Source: Halicephalobus mephisto (taxonomy: Eukaryota > Nematoda > Chromadorea > Rhabditida > Panagrolaimidae). From it: a stretch of DNA of 64,000 bases. The translations under genes were made by a program, and so were the position numbers. The stretch is from contig SWDT01000021.1 of the NCBI GenBank assembly GCA_009193035.1, forward strand, positions 147,494 to 211,493. Direction: 5' to 3'. Every line of letters begins with the position of its first letter. Positions within the stretch are counted from its first letter, which is position 1. A model generated the notes under the pieces. It was not told the DNA's origin, made no database searches, and worked only from the letters and a program-made list of their open reading frames with translations. This document shows, one piece after another, positions 37,201-47,311 of the stretch.

Positions 37201-39300
37201 CAGCTTCTGGATCCACCACAACAACTCCTGGTTCTGGATCCACCACCACAACAGCAGCTTCTGGATCCACCACCACAACTCCGGCTTCTGGTTCTACCAC
37301 CACAACTCCGGCTTCCGGTTCTACCACCACAACTCCTGGTTCTGGATCCACCACACAACAGCAGCTTCTGGATCCACCACCACAACTCCTGGTTCTGGTT
37401 CTACCACAACAACAGCAGCTTCTGGATCCACCACAACAACTCCTGCTTCCGGTTCTACCACCACAACTCCTGGTTCTGGATCCACCACCACAACAGCAGC
37501 TTCTGGATCCACCACAACAACAGCAGCTTCTGGATCCACCACCACAACAGCAGCTTCTGGATCCACCACCACAACTCCTGGTTCTGGTTCTACCACAACA
37601 ACAGCAGCTTCTGGATCCACCACAACAACTCCTGGTTCTGGATCCACCACCACAACAGCAGCTTCTGGATCCACCACCACAACAGCAGCTTCTGGATCCA
37701 CCACCACAACTCCTGGTTCTGGATCCACCACCACAACAGCAGCTTCTGGATCCACCACCACAACTCCGGCTTCTGGTTCTACCACCACAACTCCGGCTTC
37801 CGGTTCTACCACCACAACTCCTGGTTCTGTTCTACCACAACAACAGCAGCTTCTGGATCCACCACAACAACTCCTGGTTCTGGATCCACCACCACAACAG
37901 CAGCTTCTGGATCCACCACCACAACTCCGGCTTCTGGTTCTACCACCACAACTCCGGCTTCCGGTTCTACCACCACAACTCCTGGTTCTGGATCCACCAC
38001 CACAACAGCAGCTTCTGGATCCACCACCACAACTCCTGGTTCTGGTTCTACCACAACAACAGCAGCTTCTGGATCCACCACAACAACAGCAGCTTCTGGA
38101 TCCACCACCACAACAGCAGCTTCTGGATCCACCACCACAACTCCTGGTTCTGGTTCTACCACAACAACAGCAGCTTCTGGATCCACCACAACAACTCCTG
38201 GTTCTGGATCCACACCACAACAGCAGCTTCTGGATCCACCACCACAACAGCAGCTTCTGGATCCACCACCACAACTCCTGGTTCTGGATCCACCACCACA
38301 ACAGCAGCTTCTGGATCCACCACCACAACTCCGGCTTCTGGTTCTACCACCACAACTCCGGCTTCCGGTTCTACCACCACAACTCCTGGTTCTGGATCCA
38401 CCACACAACAGCAGCTTCTGGATCCACCACAACAACTCCTGGTTCTGGATCCACCACCACAACAGCAGCTTCTGGATCCACCACCACAACTCCGGCTTCT
38501 GGTTCTACCACCACAACTCCGGCTTCCGGTTCTACCACCACAACTCCTGGTTCTGGACTCACCACCACAACAGCAGCTTCTGGATCACCACCACAACTCC
38601 TGGTTCTGGTTCTACCACAACAACAGCAGCTTCTGGTTCTACCACCACAACTCCGGCTTCTGGTTCTACCACCACAACTCCGGCTTCTGGTTCTACCACC
38701 CACAACTCCGGCTTCCGGTTCTACCACCACAACTCCGGCTTCTGGTTCTACCACCACAACAGCAGCTTCCGGTTCTACCACCCAACTCCGTGGTTCTGGT
38801 TCTACCACCAACAACAGCAGCTTCTGGTTTACCGAACAACAACTCCTGGTTCTGGTTCTACCACCACAACTCCGGCTTCCGGTTCTACCACCACAACTCC
38901 TGGTTCTGGATCCACCACCACAACAACTCCGGCTTCTGGATCCACCACAACAACAGCAGCTTCTGGATCCACCACAACAACTCCTGGTTCCGGTTCTACC
39001 ACCACAACAGCAGCTTCTGGTTCTACCACCACAACTCCTGGTTCTGGTTCTACCACCACAACTCCTGGTTCTGGTTCTACCACAACAACAGCAGCTTCTG
39101 GTTCTACCACCACAACTCCTGGTTCTGGTTCTACCACAACAACAGCAGCTTCTGGTTCTACCACCACAACTCCTGGTTCTGGTTCTACCACAACAACAGC
39201 AGCTTCTGGTTCTACCACCACAACTCCGGCTTCCGGTACTACAACAACGACTCCGGCTTCCGGTACTACAACTACTGTTCTCACTTTTGATAGAAGATAA
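31227..39300 (+). CDS. Giant type II membrane mucin-like protein B (vWA-like head, Thr-rich arrays)
   Basis: Exon 1 is 31227-31472 and exon 2 begins at 31519 and ends at the TAA of 39298-39300. The head is MNRWEYTIADRTSRNKYNQR, one transmembrane helix (IIGIVIVACLAIIGIILGLV), then the ~200-residue vWA-like domain (NEVLTIAYNIGYRNAST to KHLDPDVV). The stalk reads TGTTTTAA-type 8-residue units to about 34.3 kb, then GSTTTTPAS/GSTTTTAAS/GSTTTTPGS 9-residue units, ending GTTTTVLTFDRR. As written the Thr-rich frame is broken many times in 32.3-38.8 kb by small indels, and 16 Ns sit at 34442-34457. If these are sequencing errors the protein would be roughly 2,600 residues; if real, the gene is broken. 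The head and C-terminus are in the same Thr-rich register. Confidence 0.75.
32080..34300 (+). repeat. 24-bp coding minisatellite of gene B, first array
   Basis: Units of ACTGGTACTACAACAACT plus GCGGCT encode TGTTTTAA/TGTTTTAV, with 27-bp variants encoding SGTTTTTPA. There are roughly 90 units. Many units lack or gain one or two bases, shifting the frame between Thr-rich, Tyr/Asn-rich and Leu/Gln-rich readings. Confidence 0.9.
34300..39240 (+). repeat. 27-bp coding minisatellite of gene B, second array with ~351-bp higher-order repeat
   Basis: Roughly 180 units encode GSTTTT followed by PAS, AAS or PGS; many units contain GGATCC. The doublet PAS-PAS followed by PGS recurs near 34905, 35258, 35610, 36935 and 37285, spacing 350-353 bp (13 units of 27 bp), indicating higher-order amplification. 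Because the unit is a multiple of three, both strands are open for long stretches. Confidence 0.9.
34442..34457. other. 16-N assembly gap
   Basis: Sixteen unknown bases interrupt the 27-bp array near its left end. The true number of repeat units here is unknown. Confidence 1.
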
Positions 39301-40789
39301 ATGTCTTGAAAGTGAATATTGGAACTTTAAAGTATCGAAAAATTTTGTATTCGCAGACAATTGTGTGTAATCGTAGATATACTTACATGATAATGGAATA
39401 AATAATGTATTGGTTTTGTAAATGGTATAAAATATATAGTGGTAGTGCTCATTTTTGTTGATATCGAGAATGAGATTCGCTGAATCGTCTAAAATTGATG
39501 ACTGGAAGAAGAATGGTATGATTTTTTTCTATTTTATATAATATAATCATTTAAATGATTATGTGTAACAAATTGGAAACGGGTTTGCTCTCGGGTAAGA
39601 CTTAATGAAATAGTGGGATGGAAAATTATTCACGAATGCTGCTTCTGCGATAACAAAGTTACAATAATGGAAGTCTGTACTACGAATTTTGGAATGATAT
39701 AGGGGAAACTGCAATACGCTTTAAAAAGGTATTCACCTGAAAATCGTTTTGTTAATGTTACAGCAGTCAGAGTCTTCACTGATGGTGAAGCAGAGGTAAT
39801 AGAACTGTAATGTGAAATTCTCTGCATCGACGGATATCGTCTCTACGATATCTAAATTGCAACGTTTCTGCATTTATGCTTTTGAGAGAACTCAAAGACA
39901 AGTTAGTAGTCTAACCACCTGAAGGTCAATAATAGCTGTTTTTGCCGTCTCCATGATTACCTTCATCATAACGATGTAATTCCGGCAGTGTACTTACCAC
40001 ATTTAAAAACTTTGAAATATTATGAATCACGAATCCAACTGTGGTAGGATAAGAAAATTATAATTTGGTGATGACTTTTGATATCTGGCTAGCGCAATTT
40101 TCGTTTCTAAATTGATCTGCTGGACGCACTAGGAAGTAGATATGAGTCAAGGACTTGATTGCGTTGTTAGTATTTACAAATGCAGTACCTGCATCAAGTT
40201 ATAACTGGTAATTACTCGTTTATAGTGAGTAACTGCAGATGTACTAAGCAGCAAAGACTATTTTGTTGTATCAATAATTTTTATTTGATTTTGTAATTTC
40301 ACATAGCAGGAATACTAGTGTGCACTTTCTAAATCGTTAATAATTATAAATCGACGGATACTTGAAGGGCAGTGAACGTAGTAATCCCTCTTGCTACTGA
40401 TTTGTATCGGTCTCTTTATCGCCCCTAGACTTGGGCAATTAAACCAAAGAAAGTGATAACTATAATAACCGCGGTAAAGCAAGATATAATACATTGTTAT
40501 TACTTAAAGAATTATATAATTACGATAAATACAAAACGCGAATCAGGCACACTAATAGCGAAGTGTAGAGGTCTGCTTGCCTCTTTTGTATTGATGATTC
40601 ATCTACCGTTCTCCACTACTGCCATCTTCGACTGCATCAACTGACAGAATTAATTACTGAACATGGAAAATTGCATCAAACTCTGATTATGTTTTTTCGA
40701 TATTTTGAACTTAGATGGTTACAAGCAGCTATTCTCATTTTAATCTTTTTTATAAATAAATAAAGTTAAAATTATTATCTATTGAATGA
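39301..40789. other. Intergenic region after gene B
   Basis: The first ~120 bp (AATGGAATAAATAATGTATT then TTGTAAATGGTATA) resembles sequence split around the 275-bp block after gene C (47617 and 47953), so B lacks that block. Beyond this nothing recognisable was found; short ORFs at 39630-39827 (-) and 40453-40644 (+) have no support. Confidence 0.4.
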
Positions 40790-41789
40790 GGATTGTTTTT
40801 ATCATTAATTTCGTCATTGGAATTTGTTTTCTCATCAGGTGCGAAAAAATAGATTAACTTAGTGATTCATCATTATTTTTAATCTTGATGTTCCATGAAA
40901 GTCTTTTTCTCAAGAATAAGACGTTTGGTAACGTATTTCTCATTATAAGAATAGGTGCTCAGAGAGAACCACGATACAATTTTGTTTTATTCACTGAGCA
41001 GTCAAGCACTCATTTTTTGTAAAAATAGTGTAAGCATAGAAGCCAAGGAGTTCTTTGCTTTGTTCTTTGTAATGATGTCTCATAAATTTGTTACTATCAA
41101 ATCTTAAATACATGTAATTGAAAATAATGGTGATTTCGCTAATTCTTAAACAATCATGAGTCAGATGGTTTCACGTAAACATGAAGCAAGAAATCTGAAA
41201 GTTCTTACATATCTTTGATTCCAATGAAATAACAGAATTTACTCAACAATTAAAATAAGTGAAACATTTATCATCCCGGATGTGATATTCAAACTAGTAT
41301 TGATTTGATTGTTCATCAATTCTAAAACTAAAGTTCCTAAATTTAGAGAACAAGTGTCTGATTCTGATAATCAAGTGTGTGGAAAACTAATGTTCAAAGC
41401 ACAACAAACTTACGGCGGTTTATCATCCTAATTATAAAGTTCAGATTTTTTGAAGTAAAACCAAATTATTCGGATTTGGAAAGTATTTAAGAATCAGCAT
41501 TTACAAAAACAAAGTGTCCTATACTTTTAAAAACGGATTTAATTTTTTTGTTATACTTCTTATGTTTATGGAATACTCCTTAATGTGGATAGCAGTCGCG
41601 TTTTTCCCTGTACCAGTTATGAATTTAAGTGAAATTTCGTTGTAATACGATAGAGCACAACTACTTACTAGAAAAATAAGAGTCGGAAACTTCTTTGAAT
41701 ACAAGAAAATTTTGCAATTTCTACATCTAACGTAAACCATGACAACAAATATAAGCTGTTTCAAATTTTTTGTGGGCATTTAACTATTT

Positions 41790-42995
41790 TATTTATTGCT
41801 GCTACATTGCACTTCATATTAAATAGTCTACTGACTACGAAAAAATATACGGAAAGTTCTCAACAAGTTGAAAAGACTTTGAATTCCTTGCAAAATATCT
41901 TGATTCTTCAGAAATTAAAATCAGACAGATTTATCAGCGGGAAAATGTAAGTCTTGATCATTTAGAAAAGCCAAAAGCAATCGATCACTGATGTGCTCTG
42001 AGAGAAACGGAATTTTATCTAATTTTCAAAGGGTGTGCAAGATAATTGTGAGACAAATATTTCTTTTAGAATTATTTGTAAGGGATTCTGGATTCTTCCC
42101 TTAATTGACAATGGTTAACTGGTCACTTTATTCCAGTAGTCAACAGTACAAATCAACAATAACTCTTTGCGACGTCGTCCGGTCCCGTAGCGTCGCTTCT
42201 ACTTTTCTCCACCGCTTCTTTGGCGCGCAAATTGAGTTTCTGCATCTCCAGGGTTTTCGTGTTAGGAGTCTTCTCGCTTTCCGCGACATTATTGTTTAAC
42301 TTTTCCACCTCAAGTTGTCGAAACGGAAGAAAGCTTAAGAAATTCCATCTACTCATGGGACATCCAAATTTTGATATATACGAATTGATATAAACAAGAC
42401 CTGTAAATTTATAACTTCAAATTGTGCTTATGACTTTTTTAAAAGCTGTCTTTTCTGAAGAAAAGAAGTTTGATTTTGATAGTTCTGATAATGCACGTAT
42501 CAATGATATGCTTTTCGGAAAGAGTCCCATAACTTTGCTTAATATATCATCGGCTAATTTATAGATGGTTTCTCTTTAACTGAGAAAATTATAAGTCGGC
42601 TTCTTTACTTGCATAATGATCACTGGGAACTACTCGCTGACTTCTTAAGGCAGAGATCTTTCATAGTGTAAAGCGACACTAATGATAGCTTCATTTTTGA
42701 ACAAGAAAATACTATGGATCAAATAAAATAGGTTACCAAATGAAAGTTTGAAGATAACGGAACCTCTCTTTTATTCCGACTCAGATATTCTCCAAACAGT
42801 TGTTTAATAGACCATAGTTGGGGATATTATGCCTCAAAAACAGAAGTTTATGCAATAGCTTTTGTTTCTTCAGAGACCATTGTAAATTGCTGGAGGAATT
42901 TGCCTCAAGAAACCTTTGATAATCTAATCAATTCAATTAATAACAGGATATTTAACGATATTAATAAAAAGGATATTAAAACTATTGTTGACAGT
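41790..42995 (+). mobile_element. Decayed Tc1/mariner-like element (plus strand)
   Basis: Broken frames contain transposase-like fragments in the right order: a helix-turn-helix region LAKYLDSSEIKIRQIYQ near 41890, EKKFDFDSSDN near 42460 (compare the EKxFNLDGPDG block of Tc1 transposases), and WRNLPQETFDNLINSINNR near 42895 (the C-terminal Tc1 block). Many stops and frameshifts. Terminal repeats were not found. Its position explains the extra length of duplication copy 2. Confidence 0.5.
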
Positions 42996-43418
42996 TTCAT
43001 TGTAATTAAAAATAAGAAAGCAATTATATAATTTTCACCGCAATCATTCGCTCCAAATGCGAAACCTCCTTATTTGTTCACAGATCAATTTCTAAAGATC
43101 TTTCATTCTATTAGTAATTAATTATGATTTACTATATTGCAGTAGAAGTTCACCTGAAAACATCACGGATATATGCAAAAGTACAACAGTCTACATTTGT
43201 GTTGAAAATCCCATATTATTTTGTCATAATTGTTTTATTTATAAAAGTTGGTATCCATTAAAATAGTGAGAAACGAAGATGGTTGATAGCAAATCTAGAA
43301 TTTTCACTCTACTTGTGCTTACGAAACTGAGAGAAAAAAGTTAGAGAATTTTGATGAGGGGAGTGGAATAGTTTTTTATTCATACTGACCCTAAAAATCA
43401 GTAATCAAAGAAATAATC

Positions 43419-43692
43419 AGGCGTTGCCGGCGCCAGGACTGATATTCAAATTGTACCTTTGGAAAATTAAAAGGAAATAATTTCGAATCAAGAGATGTTG
43501 GCACTGTTGTGAATGTTTTTTAATTCAATTTTGAAATGTGAGGTTTACCGATTTTTAATTCTTAGGTGCAAGAAACGCTATAAAATAAACAATATTTTAA
43601 AACTTCAATTTTAAATGTTTTAAGTTATCAGCTCTCAGTAAAATTCGTTTATCAGAAATAATACTTTCCCAAGCTCCTAATCAGCTTATGGA
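43419..43692. repeat. Near-identical ~270-bp block, copy 2
   Basis: Counterpart of 28374-28646, starting CAGGCGTTGCCGGCGCC. It lies about 590 bp upstream of gene C, whereas copy 1 is about 2.6 kb upstream of gene B. Confidence 0.75.
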
Positions 43693-44143
43693 TGGAAGGA
43701 AAAGTTTTTTCTTCTAAGCGACTAATGATGGTCTGCATATCTTTTGATTGTCTATTAGTTTTTGAGTAAAGTTGCCCCATTACGGTTTATTCATTTTTAA
43801 TAAAATATTCCAGCAAAAATAGCAGTAGTTTATCCTCTCATTTCAAAACCAAGTCATTTAATAATCGCTTATTGTAGGTCACAAAAAGTTTAAAAAACGC
43901 ACTTTATATCATTAGTTTTTTTTAACTACTTTTCTTCATTTCTATGGTGTATTTTACTTAATTCACAATATTAGGCAATTTGATGCTTTAATTGTTTTGG
44001 TAAATCTAATAAAATTTAATTTATTACTGTAGTGGACAGAGAACCATCAAAAATACTCCTAACTCCTAGAAAGTCATTTTCTCTTTTTATTTCATTACAT
44101 CAGTAATACTGGAATTTAATTGATTTGTTCTTTTGAAAATTAT

Positions 44144-44262
44144 TTTATCTTTTTGGGTGGAAGTAGAGTTTTACGATCTGAGAGTTTCCATATCAATTAC
44201 CTATATTTTCATTTTTTGAAAAGGCGTTGTCGGTCTCTTTTTCCATTAACTCATCGTTTCAG
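44144..44262 (+). promoter_or_regulatory. Promoter and leader acceptor of gene C
   Basis: TTTATCTTTTTGGG begins at 44144, 136 bp before the start. AAAAGGCG is at about 44219, 61 bp before the start. TTTCAG ends at 44262, 17 nt before the ATG. The arrangement matches gene B. Confidence 0.6.
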
Positions 44263-44279
44263 AAGTATAATTCTCGATA

Positions 44280-47200
44280 ATGGATTCTTGGGAGAACGAT
44301 ATAGCAGCACCGACTTTGCGTCCAAAATACAATCGAAAACGGATAGCGATAATAGTAGGGATTGTCCTTGCTGTGTGCCTAGTTATTGTTGGCATCGTAC
44401 TAGGACTTGTTTTCGGATTGAAGAAGAAACACGACAATTCAACAACCACTACACCAACGACAACTACCACAGTAACTCCACAATATAAGAATGAAGTGCT
44501 GACTATTGCTTATAACATCGGCTATAGAAATGCGTCCACAAAGGATGACACAATCAAACAAGTGAGTTTCAATTCCTTAAAACTTATCCCTAAAACCGCA
44601 ATTTCAGACAACAAATAACATTACCACACTCATTAACGGACTGAATTTCACCACTGGTCACTTGACGGTCACCTTGTTACGCTACACTGATCAAACTTTC
44701 AACAGTGCTGAAAACTACAGTACGGCTGAAGCTCTGCAAAATGCCATAAAGTCTACCAATTGGACTTCACTCAGCGGAATGAACCCGAACCAGACAAAAG
44801 CAGTCGATTCTCACTTTAATCCTGAGCAGGCGTCATTCTTCTCTCGTTTCCGGAGAAGCATCGAATTAGCCGCAACTTCACAGGAAACAAAGTTCTGTCT
44901 TTTCTCTCCTCCAGTCTCAGCTTATAACGACAATGATGCTTTTAACAATGACGCTAAAGGAGTTGGGACTATCATCAAAAAAGTAATTGCGAGCTCTAAC
45001 TCCAACAAGCCCGCCTCTATGGCTGTCGTCGACATGTCCGGCGATATGTCTTCCTACAATTTAAACAATGTGCCCGGTGTAGTGATGGCAACGCCTCAAA
45101 ATGTAACAGATGTTGCAAAACACTTAGATCCAGACGTCGTGCCAACAACGACTCCACCATCGAAAACCACCACCACCACCACTACTAGTACTACAACTAC
45201 AACTACAACTACCACTACTACCACTACAACTCCTGGTTCTACCACTAATATTGCTTCAACGTCTTCCACAGTCTCGAGCCCAACTTCTTCTACATCTGTG
45301 AAGCCAGCATCATCCACAGTCTCGAGCCCAACTTCTTCCCCGACTATGAAGCCAAGTTCTTCCACAGCCTCGAGCCCAACTTCTTCCCCGACTATGAAGC
45401 CAGGTTCTTCCACAGCCTCGAGCCCAACTTCTTCCCCGACTATGAAGCCAGGATCTTCCACAGCCTCGAGCCCAACTTCTTCCCCGACTATGAAGCCAAG
45501 TTCTTCCACAGCCTCGAGCCCAACTTCTTCCCCGACTATGAAGACAGGATCACCTACCGTCTCGAGCCCAACTTCTTCTACATCTGTGAAGCCAGGATCT
45601 TCCACAGCCTCGAGCCCAACTTCTTCCACAACTATGAAGACAGGATCACCTACCGTCTCGAGCCCAACTTCTCCCCCGACAATGAAGACAGGATCCCCTA
45701 CCGTCTCGAGCTCAGCACCTTCCACAACTATGAAGACAGGATCACCTACCGTCTCGAGCTCAGCACCTTCCACAACTATGAAGACAGGATCACCTACCGT
45801 CTCGAGCCCAACTTCTTCTACATCTGAAGCCAGCATCATCCACAGTCTCGAGCCCAACTTCTTCCCCGACAATGAAGACAGGATCACCTACCGTCTCGAG
45901 CTCAGCACCTTCCACAACTATGAAGACAGGATCACCTACCGTCTCGAGCCCAACTTCTTCTACATCTGTGAAGCCAGGATCTTCCACAGCCTCGAGCCCA
46001 ACTTCTTCCCCGACTATGAAGCCAAGTCTTTCCACAGCCTCGAGCCCAACTCTTCCCCGACTATGAAGCCAGGTTCTTCCACAGCCTCGAGCCCAACTCT
46101 TCCCCGACTATGAAGCCAGGATCTTCCACAGCCTCGAGCCCAACTTCTTCCCCGACTATGAAGCCAGGATCTTCCACAGCCTCGAGCCCAACTTCTCCCC
46201 GACAATGAAAAAGGATCACCTACCGTCTCGAGCCCAACTTCTTCTACATCTGTGAAGCCAGGATCTTCCACAGTCTCGAGCCCAACTTCTTCCCCGACTA
46301 TGAAGCCAGGATCTTCCACAGCCTCGAGCCGAACTTCTTCTACATCTGTGAAGCCAGCATCATCCACAATCTCGAGCCCAACTTCTTCCCCGACTATGAA
46401 GCCAGGTTCTTCCACAGCCTCGAGCCCAACTTCTTCCCCGACTATGAAGCCAGGATCTTCCACAGCCTCGAGCCGAACTTCTTCCCGACAATGAAGACAG
46501 GATCACCTACCGTCTCGAGCCCAACTTCTTCTACATCTGTGAAGCCAGCATCATCCACAGTCTCGAGCCCAACTTCTTCCCCGACTATGAAGCCAGGATC
46601 TTCCACAGCCTCGAGCCCAACTTCTTCCCCGACTATTGAAGCCAGGATCTTCCACAGCCTCGAGCCGAACTTCTTCTACATCTGTGAAGCCAGCATCATC
46701 CACAGTCTCGAGCCCAACTTCTTCCCCGACTATGAAGCCAGGTTCTTCCACAGCCTCGAGCCCAACTTCTTCCCCGACTATGAAGCCAGGTTCTTCCACA
46801 GCCTCGAGCCCAACTTCTTCCACAACTATGAAGACAGGATCACCTACCGTCTCGAGCCCAACTTCTTCCCCGACAATGAAGACAGGATCCCCTACCGTCT
46901 CGAGCTCAGCACCTTCCACAACTATGAAGACAGGATCACCTACCGTCTCGAGCTCAGCACCTTTCACAACTATGAAGACAGGATCCACCTACCGTCTCGA
47001 GCCCAACTTCTTCTACATCTGTGAAGCCAGCATCATCCACAGTCTCGAGCCCAACTTCTTCCTCATCTATGAAGCCAGGATCTTCCACAATCTCGAGCCC
47101 AGCTTCTTCTTCATCTGTGCAACCAGCTTCATCCTCATCTGCGCAACCAGCTTCATCCTCATCTATGAAGCCAGGGTCATCCACAGTCTCGAGCCCTGCT

Positions 47201-47311
47201 TCTTCTTCATCTGCGCAACCAGCTTCATCCTCATCTATGAAGCCAAGTTCTTCCACAGCCTCAAGCCGAGAATTTGCTGCAAAGGCTTTTAAGCATTTTT
47301 GGAAGACTTAA
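44280..47311 (+). CDS. Type II membrane mucin-like protein C (vWA-like head, 16-residue repeat stalk)
   Basis: Exon 1 is 44280-44561, and exon 2 runs from 44608 to the stop at 47309-47311. The head has MDSWENDIAAPTLRPKYNRK, a transmembrane helix (IVGIVLAVCLVIVGIVLGLV), a KKKH stop, a Thr-rich spacer like that of gene A, and the vWA-like domain almost identical to gene B. The stalk starts with a poly-Thr run (about 45165-45235) and continues with about 40 units of KPGSSTASSPTSSPTM type, ending SSTASSREFAAKAFKHFWKT. As written the frame breaks at about 45827, 46049, 46095, 46200, 46480, 46635 and 46980 by one or two bases; these resemble sequencing errors in repeats but could be real. The intron is identical to that of gene B, and the first-exon spacer is closer to gene A. 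Confidence 0.75.
45270..47260 (+). repeat. 48-bp coding minisatellite of gene C
   Basis: About 40 units of 48 bp encode Ser/Thr/Pro-rich 16-mers such as SSTVSSPTSSTSVKPA and SSTASSPTSSPTMKPG. Nearly every unit contains CTCGAG. The last units, with SSSSAQPAS, are shorter and more diverged. Confidence 0.9.

Larger units (their letters stand above)
40790..43715. repeat. Ancient segmental duplication, copy 2
   Basis: Counterpart of 26985-28650, in the same orientation and order, interrupted by about 1.2 kb that contains Tc1-like transposase remnants. It lies directly upstream of gene C. Confidence 0.6.

Noticed and set aside
34735..39284. Long minus-strand ORFs (up to ~490 codons, Val/Pro/Glu-rich) across the gene B array
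   Set aside because: The 27-bp unit is a multiple of three and lacks stops on both strands, so several frames are open by construction. No start, splice or domain supports them; the plus-strand head and tail define the gene.
39630..39827. 65-codon minus-strand ORF and an overlapping plus-strand VFTDGEAEVIEL reading
   Set aside because: Short, no start or splice context, and no domain I can support.
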